Assembly (NCBI GenBank): GCA_963589785.1
Contig: CAVAMJ010000004.1
Span: forward strand, 86,157-150,156
Length of the DNA stretch: 64,000 nucleotides
Direction: 5' to 3'
Source: SIG603 sp963589785
GTDB lineage: Bacteria > Bacillota > Clostridia > Oscillospirales > Acutalibacteraceae
Part shown: positions 14,652 to 22,617 of the stretch, one piece after another
Layout of the letters: each line of letters opens with the position of its first letter
How positions within the stretch are numbered: the stretch's first letter is position 1
Position numbers and translations under genes: made by a program
Notes under the pieces: model-generated
Database searches by the model: none
The model's input: the letters and a program-made list of their open reading frames with translations, nothing else
What the model was told of the DNA's origin: nothing

Positions 14652-16571
14652 ATGAAAAACTGGCGTAAGGTTTTATCAGTGGTCTTAACACTTGCTATGG
14701 CAGTTTCGATGGTAGCTTGCGGATCGAGCAGCTCGTCGTCTTCTTCGACTTCCACAGAAGAATCGACAGAGAGCAGTGCGGCTGAGTCTACCGAAGAGAA
14801 GTCCGAGGCAGCTTCAAGCGAAGAGGCATCCGAGGAGTCAAGTGAGGCTACAGAGACAACAGGCACATCAAACTACGATTCCACTCCGAGAAATGAGACA
14901 CTCTATTTCGGCGGAATCAACGCAGATAAGGCGAACGACATCAATATTTATTCGCCGAACTCATCATGTATGGCTCAGGCACAGTCCAGCTACTCTTATG
15001 TAGAGACTTATGAGACACTTTACATGTACAACATGCTCGACGGTGAGATTTATCCGCTTCTCGCAGACGGTCAGCCGGAGTATTCTGAGGACGGTTCTGA
15101 GATTACTGTTCACATCAATCAGGATGCTCATTGGTCAGATGGAACACCGGTCACAGCTAATGACGTTGTTGTAACTTATAACACTCATGTAGAGGTTGGT
15201 TCAACTATCGGTTCTGACTTCGCTCAGTACATGACAGTTGAGGCAACAGATGATTACACAGTAGTATTCAAGGCTGTTGAAGGCAATGTAAACCCGATTA
15301 AGATGCGTTCTTATCTTCCGTACGCATATGTCGGACAGGCAGCTTACATCGAGTCTAAGCTCGAGGAGTACAAGGACAATTCAGAGAGCTTCAAGACCGA
15401 TACATGGTGGGATGCTCCTCACAGTGGTCCTTACACACTCGTAGTTCATACTGACGAGAAGGTTCTCTTCGAGAGAGACGATAATTATTGGGGACAGGCT
15501 GACTCCATGTGGGGCGAGCTTCCTCATCCTAAGTATCTCTGCCACAACACATTCTCCGGCAACGACACACAGGCTGTTGCATTCGAGAACGGCGAGATCG
15601 ATATGAACCAGCAGTTCGTTTCTAACATTTGGACATACTGGGAGGACAAGGGTCTTGATATTTCCACATATCTCGACGAGGCACCTTACTTCGTAGACGC
15701 TTCCATTCCGTCCATTTGGTTCAACTGCCAGCAGGAAATCACAGATAACGTAGCAATCAGACGCGCTATTGCTTACGCTATCGACTACGATCAGATTATT
15801 TCTTCCGCAATGTCAGGTTATTCCTATTCATTCGCAGAGGTTCCGCATTCACTCTTCAACCCGACAGACGCTGAGAAAGAGCTCTACGCTCAGTGCAACG
15901 AGATAGTTGACCTCGAGTCTCTCAACTTTGTCGGTAAGGAATATGATAAGGCAAACGCTATCCTCGATGAGGCAGGCATTGTCGATTCAGACGGCGACGG
16001 TTACAGAGAGTACAACGGCGAGAAGATCACACTTAAGTGCGAGTGCCCGTCAGGTTGGTCTGACTGGAACGGTGCTCTTGAGATAGTTGCTTCCTGCGGA
16101 CAGGAAATCGGACTTAACCTCGAGACATACTTCCCAGAGTCTACTGTTTGGGTAGAAGATCTCCAGACAGGCAGCTTTGATATCATCATGACAGGTACAA
16201 CAGCCTGCGGATACTCAGAGCCTTGGAACAGATTCTACAATGCTCTCTACGGTTGGGGCGGCAACTTCCCAGAAAGAATTACAAACGGCTACTCAAGATG
16301 GTACAACGAAGAGGCGGATTCTCTCCTCGCTGCTATCCCGACAATGTCTGACGATGAGGCTATCGAGGCTTATGCAAGACTCAACGAGCTTTATCTCACA
16401 GAGTGCCCGTCAATCGGTCTTATGTACAGACCTGCTTTGTTCCACGAAGTTAACGAGTCCGTATGGACAGGCTTCCCGGAGGCAAACGACGGCTCTAACA
16501 TTCCGCCACAGATCTGTATCGCAGGTTACGGCATTGCAGCTCTCTATGAAATCACACCTGTTGAGGGATAA
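14652..16571 (+). CDS. Peptide ABC transporter substrate-binding lipoprotein, paralogue 4
   Basis: A 639-residue paralogue and the most diverged of the four. The signal peptide (MKNWRKVLSVVLTLAMAVSM, Cys23) is shared, followed by a long Ser/Glu linker. The binding domain begins at TPRNETLYFGG and has distinct sequence near the ligand cleft, such as INADKANDINIYSPNSS. The ATG at 14652 follows GGGAGG by 11 bases; an upstream TTG at 14613 falls in the leader hairpin loop and is rejected. It is the last binding protein before the transporter operon. Confidence 0.92.
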   Translation: MKNWRKVLSVVLTLAMAVSMVACGSSSSSSSSTSTEESTESSAAESTEEKSEAASSEEASEESSEATETTGTSNYDSTPRNETLYFGGINADKANDINIYSPNSSCMAQAQSSYSYVETYETLYMYNMLDGEIYPLLADGQPEYSEDGSEITVHINQDAHWSDGTPVTANDVVVTYNTHVEVGSTIGSDFAQYMTVEATDDYTVVFKAVEGNVNPIKMRSYLPYAYVGQAAYIESKLEEYKDNSESFKTDTWWDAPHSGPYTLVVHTDEKVLFERDDNYWGQADSMWGELPHPKYLCHNTFSGNDTQAVAFENGEIDMNQQFVSNIWTYWEDKGLDISTYLDEAPYFVDASIPSIWFNCQQEITDNVAIRRAIAYAIDYDQIISSAMSGYSYSFAEVPHSLFNPTDAEKELYAQCNEIVDLESLNFVGKEYDKANAILDEAGIVDSDGDGYREYNGEKITLKCECPSGWSDWNGALEIVASCGQEIGLNLETYFPESTVWVEDLQTGSFDIIMTGTTACGYSEPWNRFYNALYGWGGNFPERITNGYSRWYNEEADSLLAAIPTMSDDEAIEAYARLNELYLTECPSIGLMYRPALFHEVNESVWTGFPEANDGSNIPPQICIAGYGIAALYEITPVEG

Positions 16572-16638
16572 TTCATACGAGTGCATTAAAAATTGACAAA
16601 GGCGTCAATCTAAATTTTCTTAAAATCAGAAAATAAGT

Positions 16639-16648
16639 TATCCGACAA
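16639..16648 (+). promoter_or_regulatory. 3' untranslated segment TATCCGACAA, complement of the leader loop
   Basis: This 10-base segment lies 68 bases after the stop codon of binding protein 4 and 10 bases before its terminator. It matches all 10 bases of the leader loop at 14613-14622 in reverse complement. In paralogues 1-3 the corresponding partner sits in the terminator loop instead. Confidence 0.55.
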
Positions 16649-16657
16649 ATGAAATCT

Positions 16658-16689
16658 GCTCGCAGTACTTCGGTACTGCGAGCTTTTTT
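16658..16689 (+). terminator. Terminator of binding protein 4 with TTCG tetraloop
   Basis: A perfect 11-bp stem (16658-16668 with 16673-16683) is closed by TTCG and followed by six T. Confidence 0.9.
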
Positions 16690-16738
16690 ATCAATATTAA
16701 ATTTAAATTATTAAAAGTTTTGTTTTATCGTTAGGTGC

Positions 16739-16768
16739 TTTACAATTTTAATGTCAATGTTGTATAAT
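16739..16768 (+). promoter_or_regulatory. Promoter of a non-coding transcript
   Basis: TTTACA (16739-16744), 18-base spacer, TATAAT (16763-16768). Confidence 0.65.
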
Positions 16769-16774
16769 AACAGC

Positions 16775-17077
16775 ACAGGATAGGTGTGGTACCTAACCTA
16801 AAAACTAATATTTTCGACTGCGTGAAAATTACGGTGTACCGCCCGAAAAGGTATGGAAAGATGTTTTGTGAGTTAGACGGCATAAGGCTATTGAAGTGCT
16901 TTTTGCGGGAGAAACGGGAGCTGATAATGAGGGCGTATTTGTAAGCTGTTTTGCGTTACCGATGTCTGCGTGATATAGACGCCGAAAGGCTGTTTGCTTC
17001 ATCCTATGTTTTTTGTGCTTATCGAAAATAAATAAAGCCGGGACGGTGGAATCTGTTGGTTCTGCCGTCTGTTTTTT
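16775..17077 (+). ncRNA. Candidate independent RNA of about 300 nt between promoter and terminator
   Basis: A good promoter (16739-16768) and an intrinsic terminator (17041-17077) bound about 300 bases with no convincing gene. Near the predicted 5' end GG-A-TAGGT pairs with ACCTA-A-CC around GTGGT (16779-16799). An open frame of roughly 40 codons runs through 16800-16942 but has no clear ribosome-binding site or recognisable product. It may be a small regulatory RNA, a degraded gene or a short unrecognised protein. Its position between the binding proteins and their transporter makes a regulatory role worth testing. Confidence 0.4.
17041..17077 (+). terminator. Terminator of the candidate RNA
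   Basis: GACGG (17042-17046) pairs with CCGTC (17065-17069), followed by TG and six T. The loop is 18 bases. Confidence 0.55.
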
Positions 17078-17359
17078 ATGCCGCAAGTCAAATAGGCTTA
17101 TGTAGAATATGTATAAAATATGCTTGGTGAAATTTCACAAAACAAAACTATATTTTTCTACAAAACAATTAAAAACCGTTTCTTTCGACAGAATGTAGCA
17201 AAAGAATGGCGAAATAACTTAAAAGTAACAAAATGTAACCGAATATATATGTGGCGTGTTAAAAATATGGAGAAAATTTTTAGCTATTTTGTCCCAAAAC
17301 AATTTGTTAACAAGTTATTTACGGTTGAGTTGTTTTGCATAAAAGCACTTCTCTGAGGG

Positions 17360-17388
17360 TTGAATTTTTTGTTACAAAATGTTATTAT
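17360..17388 (+). promoter_or_regulatory. Promoter of the peptide transporter operon
   Basis: TTGAAT (17360-17365), 17-base spacer, TATTAT (17383-17388). The upstream stretch 17078-17359 is AT-rich without a supported gene. Confidence 0.6.
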
Positions 17389-17394
17389 TCATAA

Positions 17395-17716
17395 GTACAA
17401 GGAGTAACACCGTCTAAGCTGCGCTTCTTTGAGGAGTTCAGAGTTATTTCTTGTATATCGAAAAGGACGAAAGCTTAGCTTACAAATTGTTACCGATTGT
17501 AAATGCTCTCACAAAAAACGGCATTTTAACCGCTTTGTGAGGAGAGAAGCAATTGATTTCAAGGGCTTGAGCTAAGGTTCGGAATCGGGATTCGATTTAC
17601 CTTTTCACAGTTGTTCGCATTAGTCCCTAAGCATTCCACAGTGTGTATGGGAAAAAAGAAAACAGCTTAGAGAATCCAGATTGGCCATGGGCCAATCAGC
17701 TTATGAGGTGATGGTA
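17395..17716 (+). promoter_or_regulatory. Long structured leader of the transporter operon
   Basis: About 320 bases lie between the predicted start of transcription and the first permease. Visible helices are CTAAGCT (17414-17420) with AGCTTAG (17472-17478, and again near 17664), TTACAA with TTGTAA (about 17480-17502), and a long stem CTCTCACAAA with TTTGTGAGGAGAG (about 17505-17547). GATTGGCC with GGCCAATC (17679-17697) lies just before the Shine-Dalgarno. I do not recognise a known riboswitch class. Several pairings compete, so it could be a regulated leader. Confidence 0.5.
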
Positions 17717-18724
17717 TTGAAAGGATATCTTAAGTACTATGGCGGTAGAATCGCTTGGTATGTCGTAACATTCTTCTGTGCTCTGATTCTTAACTTCTTG
17801 TTACCTCGTCTTATGCCTGGTAACCCGATAGCTTCCATCGTCAGCAACGCAACAGCGGGTATGACCGATGCTTCAGCTATCCAGCAGATTCAGGAACAGT
17901 ACATTCAGCGTTTTGGACTTGATAAGTCCTATTTCCAGCAGTTCTGGCTTTATGTGGGAAATTTACTTAAGGGCGATATGGGAACATCATTCTCCCAGTA
18001 TCCTCGTACAGTTTCCGATATTATCGGTTCTTCTGTCCTCTGGACACTCGGACTTCAGATTCCGGCTATCATAGTCGGTTGGGTTGTCGGTAACTTCTTA
18101 GGTTGTATTGCAGCTTATATTAGAAAGGGCTTTGATAAGATCCTCATGCCTGTTTCCATGTTCATTTCGAACATGCCTGCTTTCGGTATGGCTACAATTC
18201 TCCTTTGGTTATTCGCTATCGAGCTCAAGGTTGCACCTTCCGGAGGCGGTTACGGCTTCGATATGGTTCCTAATGCATCCTGGGCATTCTTCGTATCGGT
18301 TCTCAGCCACTGGTGGCTTCCGTTCCTCTCCGTTGTTCTTATCACAATCGGCGGTCAGGCAATCGGTATGAGATCCATGTCTATCTACGAGTTGAACGCA
18401 GACTATGTTAAGTATAGCCGCTTCCTCGGCATCAAGGACTCAAAAATCATTCTTTACGTTTTCAGAAACGCAATGCTCCCACAGGTTACAGGTCTTGCAA
18501 TGAGCTTCGGTTCTATGCTTTCCGGTAACATCATCGCAGAGCAGGTCTTCTCGTATCCCGGAATCGGATCCGCACTTCTCTCTTCCGTTACGGGTCGTGA
18601 CTACCCACTTCTCTCTGGTTGCACACTGATCATCACAGTCATGGTTCTTATTGCAAACCTTGTAATTGAGATCCTCTACGGCTTCATTGATCCTCGTGTT
18701 AAGGCTAACCAGATGGAGTCTTGA
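17717..18724 (+). CDS. Peptide ABC transporter permease, DppB/OppB type
   Basis: A membrane permease of about 335 residues with an N-terminal membrane segment, a large extracytoplasmic loop (about 45-100) and five further segments. The EAA-like loop (YVKYSRFLGIKDSKIILYVF, about 230-250) contacts the ATPase. LPRLMPGNP after the first segment is typical of DppB. I choose TTG 17717 because GAGGTGAT, an excellent anti-16S match, lies 6 bases upstream. ATG 17711 overlaps that site, and 17681 falls inside a hairpin. First gene of a four-gene operon for peptide import. Confidence 0.9.
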   Translation: MKGYLKYYGGRIAWYVVTFFCALILNFLLPRLMPGNPIASIVSNATAGMTDASAIQQIQEQYIQRFGLDKSYFQQFWLYVGNLLKGDMGTSFSQYPRTVSDIIGSSVLWTLGLQIPAIIVGWVVGNFLGCIAAYIRKGFDKILMPVSMFISNMPAFGMATILLWLFAIELKVAPSGGGYGFDMVPNASWAFFVSVLSHWWLPFLSVVLITIGGQAIGMRSMSIYELNADYVKYSRFLGIKDSKIILYVFRNAMLPQVTGLAMSFGSMLSGNIIAEQVFSYPGIGSALLSSVTGRDYPLLSGCTLIITVMVLIANLVIEILYGFIDPRVKANQMES

Positions 18725-18751
18725 TTTCAGATTTAGGAGGAATGATTAGAT

Positions 18752-20053
18752 ATGTTACAGACTATTAAAAATGTTTTTCATGTGCCTAAATTTGTTGCAG
18801 GCTTCGTAATTTTCATGGTCCTTCTTATCGGATCTCTTTTATGGCCTTTATTCGCAGACTTCGGCCCGCTCGAGAACGTCGTTCAGAAGAACGGTGGTTT
18901 CGCAGCACCCGGCACATATGTTAACGTAGCTGACGTTGTTGAGCTTGATGCAGACGGCAGCAGCGTTAAGTTCGATGTTGATACTTCTGCCAACAGATTG
19001 GCTCACAGACTTGACGAGGAAAGCCGTCAGATGATGGTAGACTGGCTCAAGACATACGGCACAACAGAGTACATTGCTGAGGTCACAGATGAGGACGCAG
19101 CAGCTATGCAGGAGCTTACAACAGACGATATGGTCAGCGTATGTAAGTACTGGGAAAAGTACTATGATTTCGATGCTATGCCTAAGTCAATCAAGAAGGC
19201 AGAGAGAAACAAGTACAAGACAATCAACGGCAAGGTTCAGACAATGCTCTCCGAGTCCGCTATCATCGTTGCTACAGAGGCTGAGGATAAGACTCTCGAG
19301 AAGTCCTCTGAGATCAACATGAAGGCATTCGTCAACACAAGTGACGTAGCTTCAAGATACACTCTTATCTTAGGTTCCGATAACTTCGGTCGTGACGTTT
19401 TCACAGAGCTCACATCTTCTATCCTTGTTTCAATGAGAATAGGTCTCATCGCCGGATGTATCGCAACGGCAATCGGACTTACACTCGGACTTATGGCAGG
19501 CTTCCTCGGTGGTTTCATCGATAACTTCATTACCTTTATCACAAACCTGTTCACAGTTATCCCCGGCTTCGTTCTTCTTATCCTCATCTCCAATGCTATC
19601 GGAGGATCAAGCCGTGGTGTCACACTTATCTCTTGTATCATGGGTGTTACCTCATGGCCGTGGACCGCTCGAAGCGTTCGTTCACAGGTTCTTTCACTCA
19701 GAAACAGAGACCACGTTAACATGTCCAAGATCTCCGGTCACAGCGCCGCTAAGATCATGATTCAGGACATTCTCCCATTCGTTGCATCCTATGTTGTAAT
19801 GGCATTCATTCTTCAGATTTCTTCCGGTATCCTCTCAGAGGCTCAGCTCTCCATGCTCGGCCTTGGACCGGCAACAACTGAGGTTTCTACCCTCGGACTT
19901 ATGATGCACTGGGCACTTTCCTTCAATGCACATACTCAGGGTATGTGGTGGGCATTCTTACCGGTTATCTTTGCTATCGCGCTCATCACATTCTCTCTTA
20001 ACCTTATGAATACCGGTCTCGACCAGGTCTTCAATCCACAGTTAAGAGACTAA
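18752..20053 (+). CDS. Peptide ABC transporter permease, DppC/OppC type, with large insertion
   Basis: A 433-residue permease, clearly longer than the usual 280-310 residues of DppC. One membrane segment (about 12-33) is followed by about 170 hydrophilic residues before the family motif LGSDNFGRD (207-215), which normally occurs near residue 75-85. Five membrane segments then follow, with the EAA-type loop HVNMSKISGHSAAKIMIQD and the ending FNPQLRD. By topology the inserted domain should lie outside the cell, where it could interact with the lipoproteins. AGGAGG precedes the ATG, 27 bases after the first permease gene. Confidence 0.92.
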   Translation: MLQTIKNVFHVPKFVAGFVIFMVLLIGSLLWPLFADFGPLENVVQKNGGFAAPGTYVNVADVVELDADGSSVKFDVDTSANRLAHRLDEESRQMMVDWLKTYGTTEYIAEVTDEDAAAMQELTTDDMVSVCKYWEKYYDFDAMPKSIKKAERNKYKTINGKVQTMLSESAIIVATEAEDKTLEKSSEINMKAFVNTSDVASRYTLILGSDNFGRDVFTELTSSILVSMRIGLIAGCIATAIGLTLGLMAGFLGGFIDNFITFITNLFTVIPGFVLLILISNAIGGSSRGVTLISCIMGVTSWPWTARSVRSQVLSLRNRDHVNMSKISGHSAAKIMIQDILPFVASYVVMAFILQISSGILSEAQLSMLGLGPATTEVSTLGLMMHWALSFNAHTQGMWWAFLPVIFAIALITFSLNLMNTGLDQVFNPQLRD

Positions 20054-20071
20054 TAAAGGGGGTAAAATATT

Positions 20072-21079
20072 ATGGCAAAGGTAATGCTCGAAGTTCGCGA
20101 TTTAAAAACCAAGTATATTACCCGTATGAAAGAGGACGTTTACTCTGTTGACGGCGTTTCTCTTAAGATCGAGGAAGGTAAATCCCTCGGTGTTGCAGGT
20201 GAGTCCGGATGCGGTAAATCCACACTCGCACTCTCTCTCATGGGTTACTATTTTGCACCTCTCCACTACATGAGCGGTGATATTATCATTGACGGTCAGA
20301 ATATTTCCGGCCTCAAGCCTGACTACATCAGAAAGCACATCCTCGGCAACGAGATTGCTTACATTCCTCAGGCAGCTATGAACGCTTTGAACCCAACTCA
20401 GAAGATCATTAAGTTCATTAATGACGTTATCAAGGTTCATGATCCAAGCATGTCAAAGAATGATATCTATGACATGGCTAGACAGCGTTTTGAGAAGCTC
20501 GGCCTTCCGGAGAACGTTCTCCAGAAGCACGCAGTTGAGCTCTCAGGTGGTATGAAACAGAGAACTGTTATCGCTATTTCCACAATTCTTTCTCCGAAGG
20601 TTCTTATCGCTGACGAGCCGTCATCGGCTCTTGACGTTACTTCTCAGAAGATGGTTATCAAGATGATGAAGCAGCTTATGCACGAGGGTCTTGTTAAGTC
20701 CATGATCTTCATCACACATGAGCTTCCGCTTCTCTATCAGGTTACTGACGATATCATGGTCATGTATGCCGGACAGATCGTTGAGAAGGGCACAGCTAAG
20801 GAAATGGTCTTTGATCCGATTATGCCTTACACTAAGGGCCTTATGGGATCCATCATCGTTCCTGAGGACGGCATGAAGGCTAACAAGCTCGAGGCTATCC
20901 CCGGAACACCTCCGAACCTTAAGCACCCACCGGCAGGTTGCCGTTTTGCTCCTCGTTGTAAGTATGCTAAGCCTGAGTGCAAGGCATATACGATTCCTGT
21001 TAAGGAACCCGCACCGGGCAGAGAGTATCGCTGCCTCTTCGAGGAAGATTATCTGAAGGAGTTGTACGCTAATGGCTGA
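20072..21079 (+). CDS. Peptide ABC transporter ATP-binding protein, DppD/OppD type
   Basis: A 335-residue ATPase with Walker A GESGCGKST (about residues 43-51), Q-loop PQAAMNALNP, signature LSGGMKQRT and Walker B VLIADEPSSALD. The switch His is in FITHEL. The C-terminal extension (PPAGCRFAPRCKYAKPEC) is the oligopeptide/dipeptide transporter domain with its conserved cysteines, which in related proteins may bind an iron-sulfur cluster. It pairs with the next ATPase to drive the two permeases. Start is behind AAGGGGG; it overlaps the next gene by 8 bases. Confidence 0.94.
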   Translation: MAKVMLEVRDLKTKYITRMKEDVYSVDGVSLKIEEGKSLGVAGESGCGKSTLALSLMGYYFAPLHYMSGDIIIDGQNISGLKPDYIRKHILGNEIAYIPQAAMNALNPTQKIIKFINDVIKVHDPSMSKNDIYDMARQRFEKLGLPENVLQKHAVELSGGMKQRTVIAISTILSPKVLIADEPSSALDVTSQKMVIKMMKQLMHEGLVKSMIFITHELPLLYQVTDDIMVMYAGQIVEKGTAKEMVFDPIMPYTKGLMGSIIVPEDGMKANKLEAIPGTPPNLKHPPAGCRFAPRCKYAKPECKAYTIPVKEPAPGREYRCLFEEDYLKELYANG

Positions 21080-21884
21080 GTTAGGTAAGTCCGTACTTAG
21101 AGGCGAGGACGTCACTAAGATATTCGGTTTTGGTAAAGTTAGAACAGAAGCTGTTTCACATGTTAACTTCGATTTCCACGAGAGAGAGGTTATCTCAATC
21201 GTTGGTGAGTCAGGTTCAGGTAAAACAACTATTGCAAAGATGATTCTTGGCCTTATCGGTATTACAGAAGGTACAATCTACTTCAACGGTGAGCCGAGAG
21301 ATATATCCACACAGAAGAAGAGAAAGGCTTATTGGCAGAACATTCAGGCTATCTTCCAGGATCCTTTCGCAACATTTAACCAGTTCTTCAAGATTGACTC
21401 AGTTCTTCTTGACTGCATCAACTTGAGAGGCGGAAAAAATCTTCCTTACGAAGAGAAGTACAAGATGATGGAGGAGGCTTGCTCCTTCGTTAACCTGAAG
21501 TTTGCAGAGCTTACAAATAAGTATCCGTTCGAGCTTTCAGGTGGACAGATGCAGAGACTTATGATCGCTCGTATCTTCCTTCTCAAGCCGAAGATTCTTA
21601 TCGCCGACGAGCCGACCTCCATGGTTGACGCTTGTTCACGTGCTACTATCCTTGACTACTTGCTTAAGCTTCGTGACGAAGAGAATATGACAATCATCTT
21701 CATCACACATGATATCGGTCTTGCATACTACGTATCCGATACCGTTTACATCATGGAGCACGGTAAGTTCGTTGAGCAGGGCAGTGCTGAGGAGTGCATC
21801 ATTCATCCGAAGGCTGACTACACAAAGAGACTTATCTCCGACGTTCCGAAGCTGAACGAGGAGTGGGATCTCGATACTGTCTGA
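21072..21884 (+). CDS. Peptide ABC transporter ATP-binding protein, DppF/OppF type
   Basis: A 270-residue ATPase with Walker A GESGSGKTT, Q-loop QAIFQDPFATFNQF, signature LSGGQMQRL and Walker B ILIADEPTSMVD, then FITHDIG. It is shorter than DppD and lacks the cysteine-containing C-terminal domain. The start overlaps the end of the previous gene, indicating translational coupling. Walker B is followed by SMVD rather than the common SALD, as seen in many OppF proteins. It closes the operon. Confidence 0.94.
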   Translation: MAELGKSVLRGEDVTKIFGFGKVRTEAVSHVNFDFHEREVISIVGESGSGKTTIAKMILGLIGITEGTIYFNGEPRDISTQKKRKAYWQNIQAIFQDPFATFNQFFKIDSVLLDCINLRGGKNLPYEEKYKMMEEACSFVNLKFAELTNKYPFELSGGQMQRLMIARIFLLKPKILIADEPTSMVDACSRATILDYLLKLRDEENMTIIFITHDIGLAYYVSDTVYIMEHGKFVEQGSAEECIIHPKADYTKRLISDVPKLNEEWDLDTV

Positions 21885-21914
21885 TATTAGACTGTATTAA
21901 TATTATAAACATTA

Positions 21915-21942
21915 GCGGCGTCTGAAAAGGCGCCGTTTTTTG
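21915..21942 (+). terminator. Terminator of the transporter operon
   Basis: CGGCG (21916-21920) pairs with CGCCG (21931-21935) around the 10-base loop TCTGAAAAGG, followed by six T. TGAAAAGG in the loop is complementary to CCTTTTCA at 17600-17607 in the operon leader. Confidence 0.8.
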
Positions 21943-21962
21943 TGTGTTAATGTAGAAATAAT

Positions 21963-21991
21963 TTGATTTTTTCGTGGGGCTATATTATAAT
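21963..21991 (+). promoter_or_regulatory. Promoter of the GNAT gene
   Basis: TTGATT (21963-21968), 17-base spacer, TATAAT (21986-21991). Confidence 0.75.
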
Positions 21992-22040
21992 TATAATATT
22001 ACAAAGAAACGCTTTAATTAGCGGAATATGAGGAAATTAA

Positions 22041-22535
22041 GTGGAAAAGTACGAGTATTTAAGCTTTAAAAAATGCGAGGCAGAGGATATTCATGATGTG
22101 GCGGCGCTCATGCGTCCGATTTTCAAGGATGAACTCACGATGTATCATCTTGAGGAAAAGCACTTCAAAAAGATTGACGAAGAAAAGCTGCTTCAAAAAT
22201 ATATATTTGAATATAAAGCGGAGGCTTATTGCGTCTATATGGACAATAAGCTTAAGGGGCTTGTGCTTTACTGGGTGAACGATAAGGAAATGTGCGGTCT
22301 CCTCGGAGAGATTTATATAACTCAGGACATTCAAAATTGCGGAGTAGGTCAGCTTATTTGGAAGTTTGTCCTGTCCAAAAATCCGAACATTAAGAAATGG
22401 CGAGCAGAAGCACCTCTGTTTGCGAAAAGAAATCTTAATTTCTTTGTCAACAAGCTTGGCTTTAAGGTGATTGAAATAACAAAGCCTAAAGAAGGCTTGG
22501 ACAGCGGAGTTATTTACGAGTTACTTCTTGACTGA
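22041..22535 (+). CDS. GNAT family N-acetyltransferase
   Basis: A 164-residue single-domain acetyltransferase beginning at GTG 22041, 7 bases after GAGGA. The layout fits the GNAT fold: an N-terminal beta-alpha region, strand GLLGEIYITQDIQ, the acetyl-CoA loop NCGVGQLIWKFVL (about residues 98-110, a variant of the RGxGIG pattern) and a C-terminal FFVNKLGFKVIE strand. The acyl acceptor cannot be predicted. It is a monocistronic unit between two terminators. Confidence 0.82.
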   Translation: MEKYEYLSFKKCEAEDIHDVAALMRPIFKDELTMYHLEEKHFKKIDEEKLLQKYIFEYKAEAYCVYMDNKLKGLVLYWVNDKEMCGLLGEIYITQDIQNCGVGQLIWKFVLSKNPNIKKWRAEAPLFAKRNLNFFVNKLGFKVIEITKPKEGLDSGVIYELLLD

Positions 22536-22560
22536 AATTTAAAATTAAATATGAAAAAGA

Positions 22561-22593
22561 AACGCTCTTACGATTTGTGTAAGAGCGTTTTTT
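22561..22593 (+). terminator. Bidirectional terminator between convergent genes
   Basis: A perfect 11-bp stem (22561-22571 with 22579-22589) is followed by a T run on the plus strand and preceded by A-rich sequence, so it can also end the minus-strand gene at 22618. Confidence 0.85.
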
Positions 22594-22617
22594 CGTGATC
22601 AGAATATTAAGTTTTGG

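Noticed and set aside
16829..17086. 85-codon minus-strand frame over the candidate RNA
   Set aside because: Runs against the promoter and terminator, lacks a start signal and recognisable sequence.
17120..17356. 78-codon frame in the 1.1 kb gap
   Set aside because: No Shine-Dalgarno, very AT-rich and Asn/Lys/Phe composition expected by chance; a promoter follows it.
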